Source: Adineta vaga
Taxonomy: Eukaryota > Rotifera
Assembly: GCA_021613535.1 (NCBI GenBank)
Contig: CP075497.1
Coordinates: forward strand, 11,098,001-11,162,000
Reading direction: 5' to 3'
DNA: 64,000 nucleotides
Shown here: in pieces, positions 50,626-62,855 of the stretch
Position numbering within the stretch: the first letter of the stretch is position 1
Layout of the letters: the number at the start of each line of letters is the position of its first letter
Translations under genes and position numbers: made by a program
Notes under the pieces: generated by a model
What the model was told of the DNA's origin: nothing
Database searches by the model: none
Seen by the model: only the letters and a program-made list of their open reading frames with translations

Positions 50626-51513
50626 TTAGAAATTAAAATCATCATATTCTCGAACAAGTTTTAATGTTATTTGAAGTGAACATTTTTCTTTATCCCATTT
50701 TGCTTGAGAATCATCTGGATCAACAGGATGAGGTAAAGATAACATCAATCGACTAAATATTCAGAATAAAATTCAATGAAAACAAAGAAATGCATATCTA
50801 TTTACTATTTTGGACAACGACAATCAAGAAATGTTTTAGTTATATCTAAAATAATATCAGCTAATTTTGTATCGGGTAATTGTATATTAATCTAAACGAA
50901 AATTTCATTTACAGAAAATATATCTTTTGCTTTCAGTGACTTACAACAAGATCTTCACAACTAGCTGATGAAGGATTTTTATTTCCCATCTGAAGGAAAA
51001 CATCTTCTGTCGTTATTCGTTGTTTGTAATGCATTTCATATCTTAAAAAATCCATGAATGAAAAATAAGAAACATCGAATCAAATAGATTTTACTCTGGT
51101 TGAGGACGTCGATCAATTTCATCCTGAGTTTTTACATTACTTTCAGGTACTTCATGAATTTGCCAAATATCTTTCGAATGAGCAGTTGATGGTTCTGAAT
51201 ACAAACAAAAACAACCCAATTTATTGAAAGAATAAAATTGATTCGATTGATTTACGTTTAATAGTTGTTTTCGAAGTAGCCTCAACGATATTATTGGCAG
51301 TCTTTTGTACTTGAGAAACAAAAGTTGCAGGAGTTAATTGAGCATTTGCATTTTTCTTTGGCTAGAGTATTGATATTGAAAAAAATAAAAAATAAAATTT
51401 CAGTGATTTCGTTTTGTTCCTACTTGATCATCTTCATCGCTGTCAGAATCATCTCCATTTCGATTCGCTTGTTTTAATAAACTAGCTAATTGATTTATTT
51501 GGAAACCCGACAT
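50626..51513 (-). CDS. DNAAF6: dynein axonemal assembly factor 6 (PIH1D3)
   Basis: About six exons encode a PIH1D3/DNAAF6 protein, a cytoplasmic co-chaperone of HSP90 used to pre-assemble ciliary dynein arms. The ATG is at 51511-51513 (MSGFQINQLASLLKQ, then an acidic DDSDSDEDD). Marks: KDIWQIHEVPE (cf. WDVREIPEYE), YEMHYKQRITTEDVFLQMG, INIQLPDTKLADIILDI, TKTFLDCRCPKYRLMLSLP and the C-terminal LQITLKLVREYDDFNF, all in family order. The stop is at 50626-50628. It is divergent from MTCH2 (326 bases between the start codons). The LRR gene follows closely downstream. Confidence 0.88.
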
Positions 51514-51839
51514 TCTTCAAGAGAAGAGAAATTAGCAAAGTATAAAATTAGATCATCGACATTTCGTATGACATGAAGTCAAGTGTTACCATAGAATCAT
51601 ATAGATGTCGCTCATATCTAATATATTTTTTTCAATGAATTGAAATTTTTAAATCAAATATTTTTTTCTCTAAATAAACTTAGAATATTTTCTCGAAGGA
51701 AAGTTATTTCTTTGAAATTAACTTAAATATTTCCCAAACAATACAAAATAAACAAATAAACATATAGCAATAGCAAAATATAATACTCTACTGTCTATTA
51801 TCTACTCATACAAATTTCCAATTCATCGAATCACCAAAT
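51514..51839. promoter_or_regulatory. divergent promoter region, DNAAF6 and MTCH2
   Basis: 326 AT-rich bases separate the two divergent start codons and must hold both promoters. No clear TATA box could be assigned to either side. Confidence 0.6.
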
Positions 51840-53592
51840 ATGGATGAGACATCTTCATCTGAAACAGTCCCAACAATCGATGTAGATGATCTATCTTCTC
51901 TTGAAATCTTCAATTAAATCTCATTCTTTTAGGAGGATCCATTAGTTGAGGAAGATCGTCAACCTCGAACGGAAGAAGCCGAAGTTCTAAACCCAACATC
52001 CACTCCAATCGTTCAAACAATCGAACGAATTATTACACCTATTCAACCACCAGTCACACAAACAACGGAACGTATTGTAACACCAATTCAACCACCTGTA
52101 CAACCTGGTTCATCTGTTCGACAACAACCACAAGGTGGATTTACTTCGACACCTAATTCGGCAAATCCAACATTTACAGTTTTAAAAGCAACAACAATTC
52201 AACATGCTCTTGGTCATCCATTAGCATATGCACGTGTTTTGATGCAAGTAAGATAAATTGAAAAGAAGTACTAAGTTATTTCTTAAACATTTGTTCAATT
52301 ATTAATTAGTTGGGATATGAACCATTACCAGCATACCGAGCAACAAGTTTATTTGGCAAAGAAACTCTTTATTATCCAAATATATTTCGTTATCGTTAGT
52401 GTTGTTTTTATTTATTTGAATTCATTGTTTATTTATATATCAATTTAGTTCAATTTATTTATAAAACCGATGGTTTTCTTGGATTATATCGTGGATTTGG
52501 TTGCTCACTTTTATCAAAAGTCGTTTCTTGGTACACAACAACTAAAGTTGATGAAGTAAATTATGATAATACTGAGTCTAATTTTGAATTTATTTCCTTT
52601 TAAATAAAAGCTTCTTGGTCCTGTTGAACCACAAGTACCTGGTAGTCAAGTCAAACCCACATGGAATAAATGTACACAGAAAGTATGTGATACAATTGAA
52701 TGATGTTTATTCGATGAATTGTCTTTATTTTGTATAGATCTTACGAGAAGTTCGATGTCAATCATGGGGAATTTTAGTTTCACATCCATTTCAAGGTAAT
52801 TTCAGATGACATTTTTCCTTTTACAAAAGAAATATTATTTTCTTTTTTGATGAGTAGTTATGGCTGTTCGATGTATGGGTCAATTTGTTGGTCGAGAACA
52901 AGCATATTCATCAATTAATATCTTTCAAAATTTCAGAGAAATTTATGATCGTCAAGGAATTGGTGGATTCTTTGTGTATGTAAAACTCTTTGTTCGTAGA
53001 AGATATATTTTTATATTTTACAATTAATAGTGGACTTATTCCTCGATGGTTATTGGAAGTTTCAACAATTGTTCTCACAAATGTTATTATTCATTTACTT
53101 AAAACACAATTACCATTACAAAATGATATGGTTTCTGTATATGAATACATTGCTGCTGTAAGTGATACGAAGGACAAGAATTTCAATAAGATATCATCAT
53201 GCTTTGCTTTAATTCTTCTCTATGAAATCTCTAATAGAAGATATTTGTCTTAGTTTCAAATCTGAAGAAAGAAAGAATTGTTTTTTTCTTTTCTTTAGTT
53301 TGTAGCACAAACAGTAACTTATCCATTGAGTGTTGTAACAACTGTAACAGCAATGAATCGCAGTGGACTTAAAATTGGCATGTTACCTCGTGCACCAATT
53401 TATGCCAATTGGCAAGAAGCATATACTCTTTTAGGCAAAACAGTATGTGAACTCATCATTTCGATTCATTTTAATAAAATCATTCATTCGTGTTTTTAGG
53501 AACAATTAAAACGTGGTTCTGGTTTATTTAATCGTGCTGCTTTGGGTACTTCTGGTTTTCCAGCACCAGGCACACCCATACCAAATGCTTGA
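51840..53592 (+). CDS. MTCH2: mitochondrial carrier homologue 2
   Basis: Outer-mitochondrial-membrane insertase/carrier-like protein of the MTCH family. Exon 1 is 51840-51881; a 51-nt intron follows, then exons from 51933 to 53592. A Pro/Gln/Thr-rich N-terminal extension carries two copies of an ERI-[IV]-TPIQPPV motif. The carrier-type domain follows: ALGHPLAYARVLMQLGYEPL, YKTDGFLGLYRGFGCSLLSK, SHPFQVMAVRCMGQFVGRE, YDRQGIGGFFVGLIPRWLLE and TYPLSVVTTVTAMNRSGL, with APIYANW near the end. These match the MTCH2 order (GHPL, GLxxGLxPRL, THPFHVITLRSMVQFIGRE). The duplicated PIQPP segment is not part of the usual family. Confidence 0.88.
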
Positions 53593-54652
53593 AAACAACA
53601 GTAGACTTTCCTTCCCGTCCTTCTCATTATTTTTTTTTAATAAAATTAGACTTTTGTAAGATCGAACTATGTATTAATAATTAGGTAATAGTTACACATT
53701 TTCCCCTGATCTATTCTCTTTCAATCCTGACGTTTTTTTTTCTTCGATCATAACTTATCTGTCTTTCTTTCATTTATCTTCGATTCTTTAGAAAATAAAA
53801 ACGAGAATTAAGATCAACTAATCTTAAAATGTAAACTATCTAAAGCATGACTATGAAAAAGAAAAGAGAGGAAAAGAAATGGTGCTATCAAGGTCAAACA
53901 ACATGAATGTATAGAGAACGAAGAGAAAAATGACCGATCATGATCGAAATTTTTCTTCTCTTCGCTCCTTTTGTTTATTCATATCTCTCCAAGATATACA
54001 ACTGTACGAACACGACACGAATTCAACTAGCTCGAACAAAAAACAAAACAAATCTTAATTTACTAATCATATACGTAAGTAACGACGAAAATACAGATCG
54101 AATCTAATATTTGATCTAGTCACATGCATTTATTTTCACCAGAATCATATTTATTCTCGTTCTGTACATATAATGAAGCATTAAATGTATGGCGTGATGT
54201 TTTCTTACCAATTCTCATACGTTGATATTTTCATTTTTTTCCCTCATTTCTGTATAGAAATAGTTTCACATGAATGTATCCACAAATTTCCTTTCGTTTT
54301 TCTATCAATGAATCAGAAATGAGAGAATATAGGTTATTCGCTCTACGTTAAGGTAATAAGTTATGAATGATTCACAACGAACATGCGTTTTATTACGAGA
54401 GTATCGTGTTAATCGAAGAATAACTTTTGAATTGTCTTATCTTTTGATTTCAAATTTGGAAATTATCACACCCACATATCTTTTATCGTCTATCATCTGG
54501 ATTTTTTAACGAAGAAATATTTATACGTGAGAGAATATCGAAGAATTTCTCGACATTCCATCTTCAGTATAAAAACGAAATACAATCCAGCAGAAAATCA
54601 TTCTTTTGATTATTTCATCATAGATTCGAAGAAAAACGATTCTGCTCATACC
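53593..54652. other. intergenic, MTCH2 to Patched-like gene
   Basis: About 1.06 kb. An AATAAA for MTCH2 is near 53638. An open frame extends upstream of the Patched-like ATG to 54527 but begins at a GTG, so it is regarded as leader. Nothing else seen. Confidence 0.55.
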
Positions 54653-57568
54653 ATGAAAGATTCATCAATCAAACGAACGAATCGAATTCAAATGCGAATG
54701 AATTCATTTCAAGAAATGTCCAATACTCGATGGAAACAATTTTCCAATATCTATGCAAATCTTCTCTTACATTTTCCTTGGTCAATTCTCGTTCTAAGTT
54801 TATTGATTACAATTGGATTAACAAGTTGTTTTCTATTTCTTTTTCAAATACGTCCATTTGATCAAAATGATTTTCTCATACCACAGAGTACAGCTAGAAG
54901 AAATGCTTTACATATTCAAAGTATTTTCGGTAATGATACAGAATTACGTATGCATCAACAATTGAATCTCTATCCTGGATTGGATATTATTATGAAAAGA
55001 AAGTTAGTTATAAAAGATGGAAATTGGAATCAAACCAATATGCTTCGACATGATATTCTTCAAGAGGTAAGAAGCAAATTTTTTATACTATAAAGAAGAA
55101 ATTTCATGTTTGTTAATGTTTAGATTCATGAATTGAATAGACAAGTTCAATCAATTCGAATAAGTAATGAAAATCATTCGAAAGAATATAACTATTCATC
55201 CTTATGTACAAAAATAAATGGTGCATGTATTATCGATGGAAATTATATCTTAACAGAAAAATTTCGTCAAGATTTATCACATTTACTTCCACCCAAATCT
55301 GGATATTATTTCGATGCATCAGGTGCAAATGGAATTCCTGAATTTATGTTTGGAAAAAACTATCATGTGACAAATTCAATACCAACAACAGTGGATTATG
55401 ATGAAGATGAATATAATGAACATAACAATTCACAATCAACAATTGAAACAACTTCGGAGAAGATCATTTCTTATGTACCAGTTTTTCGTCTTCGTTATAC
55501 ATTGAATACATCAACGGCAGAAATGCGTCAATTAGCCATGCGTTGGGAACGTGAAGCATTACATTATCTCAATAATGAATATCAATCTTTATTAATTGAG
55601 GTACTTCCATCAACATCAAAAGCTATTACAGATACAATTGTTCAACGAGCACATGAAGAAGGATTATATATGAGCATTATGATCGTAATTTTTCTAATTC
55701 TTGTTTGTTTTTTCATAACAATTCAAGGAAATTTGCATACTTCAGTTGGTTATCTATCTCTTTGTGGAATTCTTAGTTTTGCTCTTTCAACTGGAGCAAC
55801 ATTTGGTATATTAGCCATTTGTCAAATACAAATTATTGAACCAATGGCTCTACTAGTTTTCATTGTTGCAAGTAAGTTTCGTATTCTTGACCAAATTCTC
55901 ATACATTCAAATCTTCATATCTTAGTTATCGATTGTATGCGTATTTCAATTGTATGTGGTGAATATCATCGTTTAATTAAAGATTATTTAAGAACTCTTA
56001 CAGCTCCATCATCTGAAATTGATCTTAGTAAAATTCTTCCATCAATTATTGAATCAACTCATCCGTATTTTATGATTTCAACGTTGATTATTACTCTTGT
56101 CTATTCCATATTATCACTTCTTTCACCAATGATAACAACTTTACTTATTTGTTTAACATTAGTCTTATATATATTCGTGAATTATCTTGTTCATGCCACA
56201 TTTTTTTCTTCATGTTTAGTTATTACATTAAAACGTGTTGCATCACGTCGTCATTGTTTATTTTGTTTTCGTTTATCAAATGATTATCATACAAAATCAA
56301 AGAAACAATGTACAAAATTTCGTTTATTGAAAGAAAAAATTTCATCATTATTCATTAAAGATTCGATTCTAAAGAAATTCTTTTCTGCTATTCTATGTTT
56401 AATCTTGATTATATCAATTATATCAAGTATATGGTTTTGTCTTTCAATTGATACACGTTTATTTGATGATAAATTTCTTCCACGTGAATCAACTTCATTA
56501 AGATCATATATGAAATCACAAATAGATGATTTTAATATTGGTCCTGTTGTTATGTTTGTTATACCTGAAACAATCAATTATGAAGATGAACATGCCAAAT
56601 CTATGATCAATTCGTTACTTAAACAATGTCAAAATGAACTACGAACAAATAATTTTAAATTATTATGGTTAGATCATGAAAATGTCAGTTATGTTATAAA
56701 TGGAAAAGAATCATTAGAATATCGTATAACACCTTTTTCACAAAATGATTTAATTCTATTCGATCAAGGAAATCATTCAGTTATAACTGCATCACGATTC
56801 TATTGTCAATTGATATCGATTAAAGGTAAAATTAAACAATTAATTCTTCAAATTTCTTTTGATTATTTTTCTTCTTCAGGTGATCGTGAAGATATTCGAA
56901 CAATGAATAATATTTATACTTTTGCTGATCAAAGTTCAATTCCATCAGTATTTCCCTACAGTTTACTCTTTTCAACTTATGAAGCATTAGAACAAATACG
57001 TATTGAAATGTATCTACTAATTCTTCTCTTAATTATCTGTACTTTTATTAGTACATTTATTCTATTTCTTTCATTTCAAGTTAGTCTTTTCATTCTTGCT
57101 CATATTCTCGCTCTATTAACAGGTACATTAACTTGTTTATATTTATTTCATAATTTAACATTTAATTTTGCTAATATTCTTTGGTTATTCGTTGTATCAA
57201 TTCTATTTCTTGATACATTAATTCATTCATGTTATAAACCATTGAATTCTAAATGGAAATACAATCGTATTCTATTATCATTAGTATTATCTTTATTGAT
57301 TTTATATTTCATTCCGATTCAAGCTTATGTTTTTCAAACGATAAGAAATTCGTTGATTTATCAATCGATTATATGTTTCATTTTGATTAATGTTATTCTT
57401 CCATCATGTAATTATTTATTTCAATCACTCAATCGAAATGATGAACAAATGCAAAAGATTCAACAACCAATGATAACAATTATTGATGGAAATCAATCGT
57501 TAACAAATGGAATGGAAATTAAAACTGATATTTATGAAATACATACAGATCGAAAGAGTTCGATTTAA
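54653..57568 (+). CDS. Patched-domain (RND-like) transmembrane protein, degenerate motifs
   Basis: Exons 54653-55066 and 55124-57568 give about 952 residues. The layout is that of PTCHD/Patched-related proteins: TM1 (WSILVLSLLITIGLTSCF), a large extracellular loop with N-glycosylation sites and cysteines, five clustered helices resembling a sterol-sensing domain (about 305-500), a basic cytosolic loop, TM7 (FSAILCLILIISIISSIWF), a second loop (ADQSSIPSVFPYSLLFSTYE, a family mark) and five more helices. The acidic GVDD/GxxxD core of TM4 is not present: the site reads FIVASKFRILDQI. The TM10 site keeps an Asp and His (LFLDTLIHSCY). The first in-frame ATG (54653) was used. Transport activity is doubtful. 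Confidence 0.85.
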
Positions 57569-58072
57569 ATATGAAAAACAACAACAGCAAACGATCAGGT
57601 CATTGAATGTATGCGTGTGTGAATTATATGAAAACGTTTTCATATATACATGTTGTTCCTAGTTAGATTTAGTAAGCGTTAATTGTTCAGTTTGTTTGTT
57701 TTTTGAAAAGAGAAATACTTTTTGTCATGTGTTTTGTTTTTCTTGTTGAAAAGATAATGAAAAAATAGAATTGATTTCTTAGCTGATTCGGTTCTTGAAA
57801 CGTGTCTAGGTATTATATAGAAGAAAAAAAACGATCGAATAACGGAAGGCTGACTTTCTTGAATGTAATAAAATATATTAATAACATTCGGGGAAAGAAA
57901 GAAACTTTGCTTTGAATTAATAGTTTCCAAAAATGAATTTAATTGAAGGTATCATTGAAAAATCATGCTTTAGATTTCCGCTTTTTCTCGGATAGATCAT
58001 ATAATCTATGTCTAATGATGTTAACTCGTCTGAAGATATAAAACTTCAGTTTTCTTTTTCATTTATTGGACA
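57569..58072. other. intergenic, Patched-like gene to GPCR copy 6
   Basis: About 500 bases. A TATA-like GATATAAAAC lies near 58037, some 35 bases before the next ATG. No gene seen. Confidence 0.55.
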
Positions 58073-59101
58073 ATGTCGTCGGCAATAGTTGCATCATTTG
58101 ATTATGCGACACAACAATTGGCAATATATACGAATTTTTTCAATATAATCATCGGTATTCCCGGTGGACTGTTGAATATCATTGTTTTTCTCAGTTTAAA
58201 AACTTTTCGAGAGAGTACATGTTCATTTTATTTAATCATTCTTTCATTTTTCAACATTGGACAATTAGTAACTGGATCATTAACACGACTTCTGATCTCT
58301 GGTTATGGAGTCGATCTAACAACTCAATCAAGATTTTATTGCAAATTTCGAATTTATCTTTTTCAAGCATTTTCTTTGATTACATTAACATGTTTATGTT
58401 TAGCAACAATGGATCAATACTTTGCAACATGTACACGTATTCATTGGCAACAATGGAGTAATATTAAGTTAGTTCGAATTCTTAGCTTTATAGCCATTGT
58501 CTTTTGGTCAATTTTTGCCATTATTTATCCATTTTTTTATGATATAATTATCTCAACAAATGGAAATAAAACAACATGCACAAATACGAATTATATATTC
58601 CAACGTTATAATAGTTATTTTCATCAAAATATTATGCAAGGTTTCTTACCGAACTGTTTAACAGCATTATTTGCAATTTTAGCACATCGAAATTTGAAGA
58701 ATCTTGCTTATCGTACAGTTCCACTTGTTCGACGTGAATTAGACAAACAATTAACAACAATGTTACTTGTACAAGTTGTCGTCAATTCCTTTTCTCTACT
58801 CTGTTATAACGTTGTCGGTATAGTTACACTAGAAATCTCAGCCATTACGGATTCAATTGTCTTAGCTAAAATACGATTTGTACAAGTTTTAAGTTATTCA
58901 TTATATTATTTTTATCCTGCAGTAAGTCACATCATCTATATTAATTGATTATTTTCTTCTCTGTTTTAGTGTCCATTCTATATTTATATTTGTGTATCAA
59001 ATCGATTTCGACGACAATTAGGTTATGTTTTTATTGAAAAATACTTTAATCATTGTCCAAAATTACGATTGGTCGGTAATGAAGTCGTTCCACAAATCTA
59101 A
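58073..59101 (+). CDS. orphan rhodopsin-like GPCR, family copy 6
   Basis: Exons 58073-58921 (849 nt) and 58970-59101 give 326 residues. Marks: GGLLNIIVFLSLKTFREST (TM1/loop 1), FYCKFRIYLFQ, LATMDQYFATC at the DRY site, LAYRTVPLVRRELDKQLTTM and CPFYIYICVSNRFRRQ in TM7. MDQ and YRTVPLVRRELDKQLT link it to copy 1 more than to copies 2-5. The last exon ends VGNEVVPQI. Confidence 0.85.
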
Positions 59102-59285
59102 ATCAATTGAAAATAAATCAAATTGATCCTTTGAGATTAATTATTTTTTTCTTCTTCGTGATGAGAAATCTCATTCATTTTTGATGACAATTAATAAATC
59201 ATGAAAACTTCTTTTAATTTGATTGTAATAAGATGAAATATAATAAAAGTAAATTTGAGAGAAAAGAAATTAAATTCATTTGACA

Positions 59286-60327
59286 ATGTCTTCATCGAAT
59301 ACTTCATCTTATTCATATGCTGCACGGCAAGTAACTATTTATTTAGGCATTCCAACATTACTCGGCGGGTTATTTGGTGAAATAATGAATATTCTAGTTT
59401 TTTTAAGTTTAAAAACTTTTCGAGAAAATTCTTGTGCTTTTTATCTAACAATTATGTCATTTGTTAATATTGGTCAATTATTAACAAGTTTACTTTTTCA
59501 ATTAATGATAAGAGGATTTTATATTGATTGGACTCAAACATCGGTTTTCTATTGTAAATTTCGTATATTTATTCTTCAATTTTGTACATGTATGTCATGT
59601 ACATGTATGTGTTTAGCAACAATTGATCAATTTTTTGCCACATGTTATACACAATTCTGGCGACAATTAAGTAATATTAAATTAGCACGAATTTTAACGT
59701 CGATTTATTTTCTTATCTGGATATCACATGGTATTCCCTATTTATTATACCTTGATATCATTGAATTACCACCATCAAATGAACCTACATGTACTATTAT
59801 CAATCAAACTTTTACATTGTATTTTCATTATGGTTTTATAGTAATTCTGGTAGGATTTTTACCAGTAGTGATTACAATTATATTTGGCTCTTTGGCTTAT
59901 CGTAATGTACAAAATTCTATTTATCAAGTTGTACCATTAATTCGACGTGAATTAGATAAACAATTAACTAGTATGGTTCTTGTTGAAATTGTTTTCAATT
60001 GTATTACAACAGTTCCATATACAATTCTCTATATAATTATGCGTGATCCAAAAATAACAAAAGATCCAATTGTATATTCACGACTACAATTAGTTTCAGC
60101 AATATTTTATAGTTCATACTTTTTACATTATGCCGTAAGTGATAATTTCGAAAGAAAGAATTGATTAGATTTTTGACTTGATTGTCTCCTTTTCTTTTCA
60201 GACTCCATTTTATATTTATGTTTGTGTTTCGGAACGATTTCGTCGACAATTGATCTATGTTGTTTTTGAAATCCATATGAATCGTTGGCGTCGACCAACC
60301 TTACCGATCAATCACGTATCACCTTAA
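59286..60327 (+). CDS. orphan rhodopsin-like GPCR, family copy 7
   Basis: Exons 59286-60134 (849 nt) and 60202-60327 give 324 residues. The true ATG is 59286-59288; the codon two places upstream is TTG, not a start. Marks: FRENSCAFYLTIMSF, FYCKFRIF, LATIDQFFATC, VVPLIRRELDKQLTSM and TPFYIYVCVSERFRRQ. The 184-base gap after copy 6 is too short for a large promoter. The tail ends INHVSP. Confidence 0.85.
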
Positions 60328-60545
60328 TTCAAACAATAAATGTATCTCATGTCTTTATCTTTTTCTTTACTAAATAAATCATTTCAATTAATATCAAGAA
60401 TGAATTTGAATGACAATGAGCTGAATATAATGAGGTTAAGCTTTTCTATTGCATGTTGATATATCGTGATGCAAATGGAATCATCTATTCATAAATGATA
60501 GTTAGAAGTTTAAAATAAGGTGAAAAATAGGTTACTCGTTTTCGT

Positions 60546-61582
60546 ATGGCATCTATTGAAGTACTTAATAATATTTCCTTATATTTTTCGATTTATATTG
60601 GTCTTTCTATTCTTATTGCTGGTGTGATTGGTAATTGTTTTAATATTCTTGTTTTTCTTAGTTTGAAAACTTTTCGTCAAAATTCTTGTGCATTCTATTT
60701 AACAATTATGTCATGTCTTAATATTGGTCAATTATTAACAAGTTTACTTCCTCGTATCGTAAATTTATGGTTTACAATTGATTGGACAGTTTTATCATTA
60801 TGTTATTGTAAACTTCGAATTTATCTCTATCAAGTTTGTGCATTAACTTCATTTACATGTATGTGTTTGGCAACAATCGATCAATTTCTTGCAACATGTT
60901 CACATATTCGTTGGCAACGATTTAGCAATATTAAAATAGCTTATCGTCTTATCATTCTCTCTCTTCTCTTTTGGATTCTTCATGGTATTCCATTATTAAT
61001 CTATCAAGATCTTGTTTTAACTTCATCAATAACCAATGATTATACTTGTACATCGATAAATAAACAATATCAATCTTATCTAATGTATGGCTTTAGTTTG
61101 ATTTTAGTTAGTAGTTTACCAATTTTCATAACAACTATATTTGGTTTATTAGCTTATCAAAATGTAAAACAATTATCTCATCGTGCCGTACCACTTGTTC
61201 GACGTGAAACAGATAAACAATTAACAATTATGGTTTTAGTACAAAATACGTTGAATTTCTGTTTTATTTTACCATTTATTATTGTTACTATTCTTAATCT
61301 AACACTTACTTATAATAGAGATTCAATTAATTATGCAAGATTACAATTAGCAAGAAGTATAACAGTCACTTGTTTCTATTTGTATTATGCGGTAAGTCAA
61401 AAATGTAAAGATATCGATTGTTAATCTGATTTTATTTTATTATTTAGAGTTCATTTTATATCTATATATGCGTTTCGGAAAGATATCGTAAACAATTTCT
61501 TCATGTACTCTTTGGAATTTATATAAAACATCGACGACGACCACGAAGAATGACGATCAATCCATTGACACCATTTAATTGA
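60546..61582 (+). CDS. orphan rhodopsin-like GPCR, family copy 8
   Basis: Exons 60546-61391 and 61448-61582 give 326 residues. Marks: NCFNILVFLSLKTFRQNS, SLCYCKLRIYLYQ, LATIDQFLATC, HRAVPLVRRETDKQLTIMVL and SSFYIYICVSERYRKQ. The Thr in RRETDKQLT is shared only with copy 9, which suggests the two are sisters. The basic tail (RRRPRR) may be a juxtamembrane signal. Confidence 0.85.
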
Positions 61583-61820
61583 CAATTTTCATTCTATATT
61601 TCATTTATTTATTAAAACCTTGAAAAAAAATTATTCATAAGAAATAAATTCTAAACACGCACATAAAAATCATGAACTTTGAGTACAAAATATTAATTTC
61701 AACGTAATATCTTCATCCTAATCAAATATTATTATCCATAATTTCCTTTTTCTCTTTCATAAGTATAAATAACAATCCTTTCACCTTTTTCCCAACAAAC
61801 GGAATACTTTTTTTTTAATA

Positions 61821-62855
61821 ATGTCAACATCAATTCTACCAGCACTTATTTACGCCACTCAACAGATCAATATCTATCTACGTTCTATTATATTTCTATG
61901 TGGTGTAACAAGTAATATTCTCAATATAATTGTTTTTCTAAGTCTTGAAACTTTTCGTGAAAGTTCCTGTGCATTTTATTTAACAACAATGTCATTTGTT
62001 AATCTGATTCAAATGTTTTTTGGTTTATTTACACGAACATTAAATGTAGCTTTTGGTATCGATTGGTCAATCAATTCCTTAGCTTATTGTAAACTTCGAT
62101 CTTACTTTTTTCAAGTCTGTTCAGCTTTATCTTATACTTGTATGACATTAGCAACAATTGATCAATATTTAGCAACATGTTCAAATCCATTGTGGCAACG
62201 ATATAGTAATATTAAATTAGCACGATGGTTATTTTTAATATTTACAATTATTTGGATGTTACATGGCATTCCAGTCTTATATTTCTATGATCATCGTGTA
62301 GCAAATACAACAAATCAAACGATTTGTACAATAACAAATGGAACATTTCAAAAATATTTTAGTTATTTTAATTTACTTATTTTACTTTGTTCTATGCCAA
62401 TTTTTATTACGATTTTATTCGGAATTTTAGCTTATCGAAATGTTCAACATTTAACCTATCGAGCTGTTCCACTTGTTCGACGTGAGACAGACAAACAATT
62501 GACAATTATGGTCTTAATTCAAGATGTTTATAATTTATTTTTTCTTCTACCTTACATTATTGTTTATGCAATACAATTGAACTTAAGTATCGATGTTGAT
62601 TCGATTTATGCTGCACAAATCGAACTTGCTTCAGCTATTACAAGTGCTTTCTATTATATACCATTTTCTGTAAGTATTCATTTGATGAATGTATATGAAC
62701 ATTGACTGCAATAATAATGATCTATTTAGAGTGCATTTTATATTTATGTATGTGTATCGGAACGATTTCGACGACAATTCCTTTATGTACTTTTCAAGAT
62801 TCATATTAATCGATGTCGAAAAGATTTAGCAAGAAATCAAATCTTACCTGATTGA
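61821..62855 (+). CDS. orphan rhodopsin-like GPCR, family copy 9
   Basis: Exons 61821-62669 (849 nt) and 62730-62855 give 324 residues. Marks: NILNIIVFLSLETFRESS, LAYCKLRSYFFQ, LATIDQYLATC, YRAVPLVRRETDKQLTIMVL and SAFYIYVCVSERFRRQ. Two N-glycosylation sites (NQT, NGT) are in extracellular loop 2, a loop that varies strongly in the family. It pairs with copy 8 by the RRETDKQ motif. Confidence 0.85.

Noticed and set aside
54527-54652. Upstream extension of the Patched-like protein
   Set aside because: The frame opens at a GTG, not an ATG; the first ATG is 54653.
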